8,856 nt of DNA from CAZWSX01 sp964636985 (GCA_964636985.1 CAZWSX010000075.1:1-8856), one strand, 5' to 3'; shown: positions 1 to 6,818, numbered from the stretch's first letter. Translations and numbers: made by a program. The notes: generated by a model not told the origin, from the letters alone.

Positions 1-37
1 ACCTCTGAACTCTCTTTCCCATCTGTGGCAAAAACTC

Positions 38-607
38 CTACCAAGGCGCCTCCATCATCCCCACAATCTGGGCCGCCAGCCGGTTGATCACTTCCTGTTG
101 CGCCGTCGAGACCGATTGCCCGCCTTCGGGGACAAAGTTCGCGTCTTCGCCCACGTTGCTGATAATGGGCGGCACAGGCAGGCCCTGGGGTGTCGTCGCC
201 AACAAGTCGCCGCGGCGGTCGATCCAGCTCACTTGCACAAAGAAATCGACTTCCAAGTCGCGGGCGTCGTCAAACCGGTTTTCGTTAATCAACCGCTTGG
301 TGTCCGAAACGAGGCGGATTTGCAGCGTGCTATCGGCGTTGGGATCGGCGACGACTTTGTAGAGCGTCTTCCCCTCGATCTCTTTCACAATCGCTTCGGT
401 CAGGCGTTCGCCTAGGTTCCGGCGGAAGCTGTCGGATCGAATGGTGGGCACGTAGATGGTCTGGATGTCGGGGCGGTACATCGTCCGCTCGCCCAGTTGA
501 TAACCCGCGCAGCCCACCGTGTTCAGAATCACGGAGCCTAACAACGTCGCTGCGAGCATCCTCGCGGCAATTGCCGTGCAGGTTCGTGATGGGCGTGTGC
601 GTTGCAT
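38..607 (-). CDS. lptE: LptE-like LPS-assembly outer-membrane lipoprotein
   Basis: A 189-residue protein, close to the roughly 190 residues usual for LptE. In that family the protein is an outer-membrane lipoprotein that plugs the LptD barrel and helps place lipopolysaccharide in the outer leaflet. The N-terminus has an Arg-rich stretch, a hydrophobic segment (about residues 17-31) and a lipobox-like TVGC with the lipidated Cys at 33. Thr at -3 is unusual, since Leu is normal. After it come GYQLG, then the family-like 'I-YVPTI-SDSFRRNLGERLTEAIVKEIE' pattern (about residues 50-77), a short beta-rich middle and a C-terminal helix. ATG 605-607 is the first possible start, because an in-frame TAG lies at 623-625 on this strand; Met17 is an alternative. 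It is the last gene of recO-bamD-lptE, 119 nt after bamD. Assignment rests on recognised sequence pattern and length; I am fairly sure of the family, less so of LPS as cargo. Confidence 0.8.
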   Translation of the reverse strand: MQRTRPSRTCTAIAARMLAATLLGSVILNTVGCAGYQLGERTMYRPDIQTIYVPTIRSDSFRRNLGERLTEAIVKEIEGKTLYKVVADPNADSTLQIRLVSDTKRLINENRFDDARDLEVDFFVQVSWIDRRGDLLATTPQGLPVPPIISNVGEDANFVPEGGQSVSTAQQEVINRLAAQIVGMMEAPW

Positions 608-630
608 CGAATTCTCAATCCCCTAAAGCT

Positions 631-660
631 ACTCCCCTTCTCCTCCAACTCCCCTTCTCC
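631..660 (-). repeat. Purine-rich 17-nt direct repeat in the lptE leader
   Basis: The 13-mer ACTCCCCTTCTCC (plus strand) occurs at 631-643 and again at 648-660, a 17-nt period. Read on the transcribed minus strand it gives GGAGAAGGGGAGT twice, a polypurine tract with several GGAG/AGGAG cores complementary to the 16S anti-Shine-Dalgarno. The tract ends about 23 nt before the lptE ATG, too far for a direct ribosome-binding site. The nearer candidate is TAGGGG at 620-625, 12 nt from the start. It may act as a ribosome standby site, or be simple low-complexity drift. Confidence 0.5.
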
Positions 661-689
661 CACTCTTCTGCCAAAGCGGGCCCACCACC

Positions 690-713
690 GACGGACAGGA
701 TTGTCCGTCCTAC
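690..713 (-). repeat. Single REP-like hairpin (GTAG tag) between bamD and lptE
   Basis: On the minus strand, GTAG (713-710) is followed at once by a perfect 8-bp stem, GACGGACA / TGTCCGTC, closing the tetraloop ATCC. The tag plus 8-bp stem plus 4-nt loop layout is the same as in the hairpins at 3044-3119, 5055-5162 and 8361-8502, but the stem sequence is different. No inward-facing partner was found nearby, so it is a singlet. It lies in the 119-nt gap between bamD and lptE, so it would be transcribed if the three genes form an operon, where it could stabilise or attenuate the message. Calling it REP is inference from architecture. Confidence 0.6.
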
Positions 714-726
714 TTTTCCTGCCGGA

Positions 727-2079
727 CTAGTCAGGCGACAACGTGCCAATCCGCGGCGCTTCCTCGTCGCCTTCCTTCTCTTCAGGCACGTGGCGCTTAC
801 GTTCCTCAGGCGGAATCAGCGCCTTGGCGAGCAGCGGCTTGATCTCGTCGCGCTGCGGGAACAAATCCACCAGCCACTGGAAGTACTTCGGCGGGTTGTC
901 CGGACGATCGGACGTGTCCTTCATCCGCGTGCGAGCTTTTGCTCCAAACGGCGTGTCGTCGAACTCCTCCGAAATGCGAGCATAGTAGTAGCGGGCAGCC
1001 CTGAACTCCGCGCGGCGATCGTGAAACTCCGCCTTGGCCCACAGCTTTTCCCCCTTCTTGTACCGAATCTCGGCGTACGTCTTATCCAGATACTGATGTT
1101 CTTCTTCCGCCTCTTTCGGGAACAATCGCCGGATCTGCTTTACCAGGTCGTCCGCCTCGTCGAGCGAAGTCCCTTCGTACTCGGCGCCTTGATAGCTCAA
1201 CAGCTTGGCTTTGAGGCCCAAGTAGTGCGCCGACCACTGATGCTCGCTATCGGGAAAAGCTTTCCGTAGATCGGTGTAGTACTCGTCGGCTTTGACGAAC
1301 TTCTTCCGCCGAAAGTGTGCGTTGGCAGCGGCGAGCGTCGCATCGTCGGCCAGCTTGCCTGCCGGATCGTCGACGCGAATCTTGTCGAACACGCGGTGCG
1401 CGTTGCCGCCGGTGTCGAACAAGGGCCGTTCTTTGTCGGTGAAGTTCGGGTTGTACCAGGCCAGTTCCTTCTTCTCGTACATCTCCAGCCAGTACTGGCC
1501 CACCAAAAAGCGACGTGCCTCCGCCTGATCGATGTGCCGCGAGTTGGGATACTTCTTGATCAGCTTTTCGTACTGCGTATTGGCATACACGTAGTTGTCC
1601 GAAAAGTAGTACGCCTCGCCCGACATGAAGATCGCATCTTGTTCGAGCGACGTGTCGGGCCACCGCTCGGCGGCTTCCACGTAGAGTTTGGCCGCTTCGA
1701 TGAACTTGGCATTCCTCGCATCTCCTTCGAGCTTGCGGGCCTCTTCGTACAAGTCGTTCGCCTTCCGATACTGCTGACTGGCGTACTCCTTATTGGGTCC
1801 TTTTCCCATTACCTTCTTCACCGACCGCGCGATTTCGTCGGGATGAAGCGAGCCTAAAAAGTCGGACTTGTTCTTCTGCTTCAGGTCCTTCTCGAGCGAC
1901 TCGGCATCGGCGTGCGCCGCGCGGATGTCCGAGTTGTCGTTCGGGTCGGGCGTGCTGAAAGCCGCGCAGCCCGAAGCCACCCCGCCCCACCCAGCGCAGA
2001 GCCAGGCAGCAAGTCGAATGATGTCGCTGGACCAATCAGGTCGCTTTCGACAAATGGGCCGTTGGCGGTGCATGAACAT
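727..2079 (-). CDS. bamD: BamD-like TPR outer-membrane lipoprotein
   Basis: A 450-residue predicted lipoprotein. A basic N-terminus (residues 1-20) and hydrophobic stretch (21-37) end in the lipobox ASGC with Cys38. TPR-like helical pairs follow at about 124-142, 145-180 (ending YEKLIKKYPNS), 244-278 (ending LRKAFPDS) and 340-376, the '(Y)..L...YP.S' pattern of BamD/YfiO. BamD is the essential periplasm-facing lipoprotein of the BAM complex that inserts beta-barrels. E. coli BamD is about 245 residues; this one is nearly twice as long, with an extra C-terminal TPR part and a charged tail (about 424-440), as I would expect of planctomycete versions. The start at 2079 has GGAG (2092-2089) 9 nt upstream, better than Met3 at 2073. 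It begins 39 nt after recO and precedes lptE, consistent with an envelope-assembly operon. A generic TPR lipoprotein is the alternative. Confidence 0.78.
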   Translation of the reverse strand: MFMHRQRPICRKRPDWSSDIIRLAAWLCAGWGGVASGCAAFSTPDPNDNSDIRAAHADAESLEKDLKQKNKSDFLGSLHPDEIARSVKKVMGKGPNKEYASQQYRKANDLYEEARKLEGDARNAKFIEAAKLYVEAAERWPDTSLEQDAIFMSGEAYYFSDNYVYANTQYEKLIKKYPNSRHIDQAEARRFLVGQYWLEMYEKKELAWYNPNFTDKERPLFDTGGNAHRVFDKIRVDDPAGKLADDATLAAANAHFRRKKFVKADEYYTDLRKAFPDSEHQWSAHYLGLKAKLLSYQGAEYEGTSLDEADDLVKQIRRLFPKEAEEEHQYLDKTYAEIRYKKGEKLWAKAEFHDRRAEFRAARYYYARISEEFDDTPFGAKARTRMKDTSDRPDNPPKYFQWLVDLFPQRDEIKPLLAKALIPPEERKRHVPEEKEGDEEAPRIGTLSPD

Positions 2080-2088
2080 CCTTGTTCG

Positions 2089-2092
2089 CTCC
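2089..2092 (-). promoter_or_regulatory. Ribosome-binding site of bamD
   Basis: GGAG on the minus strand lies 9 nt before ATG 2079-2077. This supports the first of two close in-frame ATGs (2079 and 2073). The gap from recO also contains GAGCTC at 2103-2108 and 2115-2120, a 6-bp hairpin that covers the recO stop codon. Confidence 0.6.
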
Positions 2093-2118
2093 GCGAATCG
2101 GCGAGCTCTAGGGAGAGC

Positions 2119-3024
2119 TCACCTGGATTCGGGATGGTCGACACTTGCCGGGTCGTCGTCGATTTCGTTTGTCGTTTCCGTGACAGCAGGACGACTCGCC
2201 GGGCGAACCGCGGCCACGAAGCCGCGGCCCAACCACGCCTGCGTATCGAGCTTTCGTCCCAACAAATGTGCTGCCCAGTGATTTAAAAAACCGCGCAACT
2301 CGCCGGTAAGCGCCTTGGCAATCTTTGGCGGAGGAGCTGCCCCCAACTCCTCGACCATCGAACCTTCTTCTTCCCAGCGTGCGGCGCGGTGTGTTCCCAA
2401 CCAATGGTTCGCCGCGGCGTGCCGCAACGTTTGCCAACCGTCTCGGCTCAAGCTGACGACATGTCGCTGGCCAGGCCGACACGCCTGACACAACACGCCG
2501 CCCGCCAAGTAACCGAAAGGAAGCCGCCCTTGCGAGGCGACCCCTTGCCCGCAGACCGCGCACGCATCCAGCATTGGGAAGTGTCCCAAGTGCTTGAACA
2601 ATTGCAGTTCGAACCAGATCAGACTCTCGGCGACGTCCCAACCTTGATCGAGGCGGCAAATGGTTGTTGCCGCGGCATCAAACAAGGGTGGATGTGCGTC
2701 TCCTTCGTCCGTGAATTCGAGCAGCAAATTGACGACGTGGCAGCCCGCGTAGTAACGGTTCAAATCGACCGCCGCCATCCGAAACCGCCGCTCCAAGCGA
2801 GCTTCGGTATACAGATGTAACGCATCGGACGATTTCCGCAGGAACACTACGCGAACGAGGGATAACAGGTCAAGTGCAGACTCGAAGGGACTCTTCGGCC
2901 GACGCGCCCCCTTTGCTAGCCCGGTGATCTTGCCGAAGTTGCGCGTGAAGATCGTCGCGATGACGCTCGTCTCGCTGAAAGCAATCGTCCGCAGCACGAT
3001 GCCCCACGACTTCTCGGCAGCCAA
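2119..3024 (-). CDS. recO: DNA repair protein RecO
   Basis: A 301-residue RecO. In the RecFOR pathway RecO binds single-stranded DNA and SSB and, with RecR, loads RecA at gaps; it acts in the cytoplasm. The N-terminal OB-fold is recognisable (residues 1-80: KSWGIVLRTIAFSETS, FGKITGLAKGARRPKSPF). The helical middle carries the expected zinc ribbon, CxxC at 155/158 and CxxC at 179/182. The C-terminus is longer than usual, with an acidic low-complexity tail (about 275-301). The start is TTG at 3024-3022: an in-frame TGA lies at 3030-3028, only one codon upstream, and AAAGGA (3038-3033) is 8 nt before the TTG. The ATG at 3031 is in another frame. It is the first gene of a minus-strand run with bamD and lptE, and diverges from cysI. 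A REP pair starts just upstream of its ribosome-binding site. Confidence 0.93.
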   Translation of the reverse strand: MAAEKSWGIVLRTIAFSETSVIATIFTRNFGKITGLAKGARRPKSPFESALDLLSLVRVVFLRKSSDALHLYTEARLERRFRMAAVDLNRYYAGCHVVNLLLEFTDEGDAHPPLFDAAATTICRLDQGWDVAESLIWFELQLFKHLGHFPMLDACAVCGQGVASQGRLPFGYLAGGVLCQACRPGQRHVVSLSRDGWQTLRHAAANHWLGTHRAARWEEEGSMVEELGAAPPPKIAKALTGELRGFLNHWAAHLLGRKLDTQAWLGRGFVAAVRPASRPAVTETTNEIDDDPASVDHPESR

Positions 3025-3032
3025 CGGTCATT

Positions 3033-3038
3033 TCCTTT
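3033..3038 (-). promoter_or_regulatory. Ribosome-binding site deciding the recO TTG start
   Basis: AAAGGA on the minus strand, 8 nt before TTG 3024-3022. Together with the in-frame TGA at 3030-3028 it fixes TTG as the recO start. An out-of-frame ATG (3031-3029) sits against the Shine-Dalgarno and is too close to be used from it. Confidence 0.65.
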
Positions 3039-3043
3039 CTCTC

Positions 3044-3119
3044 GTAGCTGCACTCGCCAAGAGTGCGGCCGCCCGGCAGGTAGACACCGCACCTCCCGCG
3101 TTCTGGCGAACGCGGCTAC
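3044..3119. repeat. REP-like inverted pair A (REPIN), upstream of recO and cysI
   Basis: Two hairpins face each other with GTAG tags outermost. Left, plus strand: GTAG 3044-3047, stem CTGCACTC (3048-3055), loop GCCAA, stem GAGTGCGG (3061-3068), 8 bp with one T.G pair. Right, read on the minus strand: CTAC 3116-3119, stem CCGCGTTC/GAACGCGG (3096-3103 with 3108-3115), loop TGGC. The arms are 27 nt apart. Its reverse complement matches pair B at 5055-5162 arm for arm (25 identical bases in one arm, about 25 of 28 in the other), while the spacers differ. It fills most of the recO/cysI divergent gap, 5 nt from the recO ribosome-binding site, so a recO transcript would probably carry it in its leader. 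Confidence 0.75.
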
Positions 3120-3251
3120 GGCTCAATTCCGGCATACTCCGTAACCAACCCTGCGTTTATACTATCTAAATACCAGGGGACGGGCATTTGGCCATGTCCC
3201 GCCTTGCTTTTAAGAATTGCCGTTTTTTCGCCTCTAGGGTCGTGTGAATCC
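3120..3251. other. Rest of the recO-cysI divergent intergenic region
   Basis: No gene is visible here. It should hold the cysI promoter, but I see no convincing -35/-10 pair; TATACT at 3158-3163 is a possible -10 without a good -35. GGGAC (3178-3182) and GTCCC (3196-3200) form a short interrupted inverted repeat around the palindrome TGGCCA; its role is unknown. AGGG at 3236-3239, 12 nt before the cysI ATG, is a weak candidate ribosome-binding site. Confidence 0.4.
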
Positions 3252-5039
3252 ATGTCGGATGATGCCGTAAAGACCGCGCCTTCTCCTAGTACGCCTGCTC
3301 CCAAATTGAGCCCCGCGGAAGGCATCAAAACCGCCAGCAAAAACCTCCGCGGACCCATCGGCAGCGAATTGGTCGACGCCAACGACCACTTCGGCCACGA
3401 TAGCGAAGTCCTCCTCAAGTTCCACGGCACCTACCAGCAAGACGACCGCGACCAACGCCACGTCACCAACGACGACGGTAGCAAAGCGAGCAAAGGCCGC
3501 TCGCACATTTTCATGGTTCGCACCCGCATCCCAGGCGGCAAGCTGACCAGTGAACAATTGCTCTCGGAACTTGACCTCTGCGACGAGCTAGGCAACAGCA
3601 CGCTCCGCATCACGTCGCGCCAAGGGTTGCAACTCCACGGTGTGCTGAAGACGAACCTCAAGGCCGCCATCAAGCGGATTAACGAGATTCAGCTCACGAC
3701 GCTGGCCGCCTGCGGCGACGTGAACCGCAACGTCATGGCGTGCCCTGCGCCGTACAAGACGCCCGTGTACGACGGCATGCAAGAACTGGCCTACAAACTG
3801 GCCGAGCACTTCAAGCCGCGGACCAAGGCCTATCACGAACTCTGGCTCACCGATGTTGCCACCGGCGAAAAGAAACTCGTCGGCGGCGAAACGGAGAACG
3901 GTGTCGCGGCTAACGGGAACGGCGCCTCTTGCGAGCCGATCTATAGTGACCGCTATTTGCCGCGCAAGTTCAAGATGGCGATCGGCCTGCCGCACGACAA
4001 CTGCATCGACATCCACGCCAACGACCTTGGCTATCTCGCGATCATCGAAAATGAAAAGATCGTCGGTTGGAATCTGCTGATTGGCGGCGGGATGGGCCTG
4101 ACTCCTTCCAACAAGAAGACGTACGCCTTCCTGGGCGTTCCGCTTTGCTATGCGACGCCTGATCAGGTTGTCGCCGTGGCCGAAGCGGTGGTCAAAGTGC
4201 AGCGTGACTTCGGCAATCGCGAGGACCGCAAGCAAGCGCGGCTTAAGTACACGATCGCCAAGCTCACCTTGCCGGGCTTCAAGGAGAAGGTCGAAGAGTA
4301 CTACGGCGGTCCGCTGGCCGAGCCCAAGGACGTGCAGGTCTACGGCTTCAACGACCACATGGGCTGGGACGAGCAGGGCGACGGCAAATGGTTCTACGGC
4401 CTGAACGTCGAGAACGGCCGCATTAAAGACGATGACAAGATGAGCCTGAAAACGGCCCTTCGCGAAGTCTGCCGAACGCTCAAGCCGGGCATTCGACTCA
4501 CCGGGCACCAAAGCATCCTGTTCACCGACATCGCTCCAGAAGATAAGCCGAAGCTCGAAGCGATCCTTCGCAAGCACAACGTCAAGCTCACCGAAGAGAT
4601 CTCGATGGTCCGTCGCTGGTCGATGGCCTGCGTGGCCTGGCCCACCTGCGGCCTTTCGATTACCGAGAGCGAACGCGTTCTCCCATCGCTGATCGACCAG
4701 ATGGAAGTTGCGCTCGCGCAGTACGGCCTGTCGAATGAGAAATTCACCGTCCGGATGACGGGCTGCCCCAACGGTTGCGCCCGGCCTTACAACTGCGACA
4801 TCGGCCTCGTCGGCAAAGCCCGCGGCAAGTACACCGTCCTCGTCGGCGGCCGGCTGCTTGGCGACCGCCTCAACTTCGTCTACCAGGACATGATCCCCGA
4901 AGACGACGTGGTGAAGGTCCTGACACCTGTCTTCGCCTACTACAAAGAATCTCGCCTCGACGGCGAATCGATCGGCGACTTCTGCCACCGCAAAGGCAAA
5001 GAAGACCTGCTGGCCTTCGCGGCGAAGTTCAACGCGTAG
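3252..5039 (+). CDS. cysI: Assimilatory sulfite reductase hemoprotein (CysI/Sir type)
   Basis: A 595-residue siroheme/[4Fe-4S] enzyme reducing sulfite to sulfide with six electrons in cytoplasmic sulfur assimilation (E. coli CysI is 570). The four cluster/siroheme cysteines are Cys460-x5-Cys466 and Cys505-x3-Cys509 (TGCPNGC), spaced as in E. coli CysI (434/440/479/483). Predicted sulfite-binding residues are Arg90 (VRTRIPGG), Arg159 (VNRNV), Lys239 and Lys241 (PRKFK). Arg123 (TSRQGLQLHG) fits the siroheme contact. FHGTYQQDDRD near the N-terminus is a CysI signature, and GCPNGC favours sulfite over nitrite reductase. A short insertion (GETENGVAANGNG) precedes PRKFK. The ATG at 3252 is chosen; an upstream TTG at 3204 would add 16 residues lacking family features. 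No flavoprotein CysJ is in the window, so the electron donor (NADPH via CysJ, or ferredoxin) is open. Inverted REP pairs flank the gene. Confidence 0.92.
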   Translation: MSDDAVKTAPSPSTPAPKLSPAEGIKTASKNLRGPIGSELVDANDHFGHDSEVLLKFHGTYQQDDRDQRHVTNDDGSKASKGRSHIFMVRTRIPGGKLTSEQLLSELDLCDELGNSTLRITSRQGLQLHGVLKTNLKAAIKRINEIQLTTLAACGDVNRNVMACPAPYKTPVYDGMQELAYKLAEHFKPRTKAYHELWLTDVATGEKKLVGGETENGVAANGNGASCEPIYSDRYLPRKFKMAIGLPHDNCIDIHANDLGYLAIIENEKIVGWNLLIGGGMGLTPSNKKTYAFLGVPLCYATPDQVVAVAEAVVKVQRDFGNREDRKQARLKYTIAKLTLPGFKEKVEEYYGGPLAEPKDVQVYGFNDHMGWDEQGDGKWFYGLNVENGRIKDDDKMSLKTALREVCRTLKPGIRLTGHQSILFTDIAPEDKPKLEAILRKHNVKLTEEISMVRRWSMACVAWPTCGLSITESERVLPSLIDQMEVALAQYGLSNEKFTVRMTGCPNGCARPYNCDIGLVGKARGKYTVLVGGRLLGDRLNFVYQDMIPEDDVVKVLTPVFAYYKESRLDGESIGDFCHRKGKEDLLAFAAKFNA

Positions 5040-5054
5040 AAAAGCTCTCGCCTC

Positions 5055-5162
5055 GTAGCCGCGTTCGCCAGAACGCGGAAGGTGGGCGTCGCTCAAAAGA
5101 AAACTCGCGAATCACGCCGCACTCAAGATGCAAACCTCCGCACTCTGGGCGAGTGCGGCTAC
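5055..5162. repeat. REP-like inverted pair B (REPIN), between convergent genes
   Basis: Left arm, plus strand: GTAG 5055-5058, then a perfect 8-bp stem CCGCGTTC/GAACGCGG (5059-5066 with 5071-5078) and loop GCCA. Right arm, minus strand: CTAC 5159-5162, stem CCGCACTC/GAGTGCGG (5138-5145 with 5151-5158), loop TGGGC. The arms are 59 nt apart. The spacer holds a further stray CCGCACTC at 5117-5124. The pair is an inverted copy of pair A. It starts 15 nt after the cysI stop and ends 4 nt before the stop of the converging minus-strand gene. It may separate the two transcripts as a structured 3' end, but there is no T-tract, so it is not a classic intrinsic terminator. Confidence 0.78.
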
Positions 5163-5166
5163 GGGT

Positions 5167-6639
5167 TTAACCCTCGCTCCCTACACCATGCCGGTAGGCC
5201 CGCAGTTGCGACTCCCGGCCTAAGCGATCGGTAATCGCTTCCCAAGACTCGGCCGCCTCGGCTAACGCCGTTGCAGGCGCCACGCTCGAATCGGCCAGGC
5301 ATTTCTTTGCCGCTTCATCCAGCGCGGCCAGATACTCGGCCGCGCCCGGCAACCGCAAGCAAGGGGTCCACCGCGTCCCCACATCGATTACCTTTCCAAA
5401 GTCAGTCGCCCACGTGGTATCGGTTCCTTCCGGCAGCCACACCTTAGGGTCGGCCAGATGCTGCGACAGAAACGGCCCCGTCTGCTCATTCGGCGCGATC
5501 GCCGATGCCACGATCTCCGGTTTTCCTAGCCAGTCGAGAAAATGAAACGATGCCTTGGGATGGCGCGATTCGCGCGTCACGCACGCCACAACGCCATCGA
5601 ACCCCAGCAACGCGAGTTGCCCGGCGTCGTTCTCCTCGCGATCCCGCCAGGCCTTGTCGGCAATCGAGTAGATCTTTTTGCTGCCCGGCAGCGGCGCCGC
5701 TTGCACGTCGTCGGTTGGCTTCGCGCTCGATTGACCAACCACCGCAGGCGCAATCGAAACGTCTCCTCGGCAGAGTGCTTCCCACGCGTCGCGCGGCGAG
5801 AGCGATTTGTCACCCGAGTGCCGCACGCAGGTCACGTGCTGCGTTAGAGCCTCGACGAAGTATTCCTCGGTTAAGCGTGGCGTTAGGTCCTCGAAGTTGA
5901 AGACCCACGACGACTGACTTTCGGAGGCCGCAAAACTAGCGGCTCGGCGGAGGACCATCGAGCCGCTCACTCCGTCGCCTGACGGTTCGGCCAATACCTT
6001 CCAATCGGCCGGCGACTTGCCTGGCGGCGGCGAGGGTGGTTGTTCGGCGAGTTGTTTTAGCTCGTTCCAAGTCGCGGGAGCTGCGGCGCCGATCGCTGCG
6101 AGGTCCTTGGGACGAAGGCCCAACACCCACGAAGGTTGGCCAAGCGCCGCGGCGTAAATCGAACGCCCCCACGAGGCCTGGCCGCGGCGGACCGACGGCA
6201 CGACGTCCGGATAAGGAAACCCGTCGCGCGTCGACAAGGAATTGACGGGAATCGTCGCGATCAGATTGGCTTCGATCAGCCCTCCCAAGGCATGCGTAGG
6301 AATCAGAATCACCTCCGACGAAAGTCGCCTGGCCGCGGTCAGCTGCGCCGCGTCGACGGTTCGGACGTTGAGTTTCTCCGCGGTGTAAAACTCCCATTGT
6401 CGAGTGATCGCCTCGGCTAAAGCCGGATTGCTGGCGACCAAGATGCGCAGGTCGGTCGTTGACGTTCCACTTGCCGTGTTGCCGGCCGACGCGGAACTCG
6501 CAGGCGACGGGGACGAACCGGAGTCGCTCGAAGTACAGCCGGCTCCCAGCACCGCAATCGAAGAAACGGCCATCCAATCCCGGCGCGACAGGGGATTGCA
6601 CAAAGCAGGAAAACGCGAAACAGGCGGCTGTTTCTCCAT
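5167..6639 (-). CDS. Tat-type lipoprotein, extracellular solute-binding-like protein
   Basis: A 490-residue predicted exported lipoprotein. The leader has a twin-arginine-like motif (SRRDWM, residues 18-23), a hydrophobic stretch and the lipobox GAGC with Cys35. A Ser/Ala/Gly/Thr-rich linker (about 36-62) leads into a body that resembles family 1 ABC solute-binding proteins: it opens with LRILVASNPALAEAITRQWE, has TWNELKQLAEQ in the middle, and later SFHFLDWLGKPEIVASAIAP, the usual 'bound-ligand hinge' type pattern. Such proteins capture sugars or other solutes for an ABC importer. No permease or ATPase lies next to it, so substrate and partner are unknown. The start is ATG 6639; no strong ribosome-binding site is seen. 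The DUF1559 terminator at 6761-6789 separates it from the gene upstream, so it needs its own promoter in 6640-6760. The gene converges on cysI. The family call is from general pattern only. Confidence 0.65.
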   Translation of the reverse strand: MEKQPPVSRFPALCNPLSRRDWMAVSSIAVLGAGCTSSDSGSSPSPASSASAGNTASGTSTTDLRILVASNPALAEAITRQWEFYTAEKLNVRTVDAAQLTAARRLSSEVILIPTHALGGLIEANLIATIPVNSLSTRDGFPYPDVVPSVRRGQASWGRSIYAAALGQPSWVLGLRPKDLAAIGAAAPATWNELKQLAEQPPSPPPGKSPADWKVLAEPSGDGVSGSMVLRRAASFAASESQSSWVFNFEDLTPRLTEEYFVEALTQHVTCVRHSGDKSLSPRDAWEALCRGDVSIAPAVVGQSSAKPTDDVQAAPLPGSKKIYSIADKAWRDREENDAGQLALLGFDGVVACVTRESRHPKASFHFLDWLGKPEIVASAIAPNEQTGPFLSQHLADPKVWLPEGTDTTWATDFGKVIDVGTRWTPCLRLPGAAEYLAALDEAAKKCLADSSVAPATALAEAAESWEAITDRLGRESQLRAYRHGVGSEG

Positions 6640-6760
6640 GATGTGGGCTCGGGTCGCAATTCTGGAAAGGAGGCTGGTTTCAATGCGAGCACTACGATCC
6701 TACGGCGATTTGGGTTCGCCGCGAAGGGAGTGGGTCGCACAGAACGGCTTGCAAGAACGC

Positions 6761-6789
6761 AAAAAGCCCGCCAGCTGCCGCTGACGGGC
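6761..6789 (-). terminator. Intrinsic terminator of the DUF1559 gene
   Basis: On the minus strand GCCCGTCAGC (6789-6780) pairs over 10 bp, with one T.G pair, with GCTGGCGGGC (6775-6766) around the tetraloop GGCA, and is followed by TTTTTG (6765-6760). It begins 29 nt after the DUF1559 stop codon. This is a textbook rho-independent terminator and isolates that gene from the solute-binding gene downstream. Confidence 0.9.
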
Positions 6790-6818
6790 CTTCGTTAAAC
6801 GGAATGCTTTGTACAAAC

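Noticed and set aside
571..1857. Plus-strand open frames opposite bamD
   Set aside because: Antisense readings of the BamD-like gene with Arg/Leu/Pro-rich, domainless translations; the minus-strand protein has a lipobox, TPR pattern and a ribosome-binding site.
3204..3251. Upstream TTG start for cysI adding 16 residues
   Set aside because: The added residues resemble no CysI N-terminus; ATG 3252 gives a length and N-terminus closer to the family.
3588..5096. Long (502-residue) open frame on the minus strand antisense to cysI
   Set aside because: It is an exact antisense shadow of a well-supported gene in GC-rich DNA, has Val/Arg/Ala/Asp-rich composition with no recognisable domain, and no convincing start signal.
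3044..5162. cysI as cargo of a composite transposon with pairs A and B as terminal repeats
   Set aside because: No transposase lies inside, no target-site duplication is visible, and each pair has the internal two-hairpin form of a stand-alone REP doublet. Simple recombination or independent insertion is likelier.
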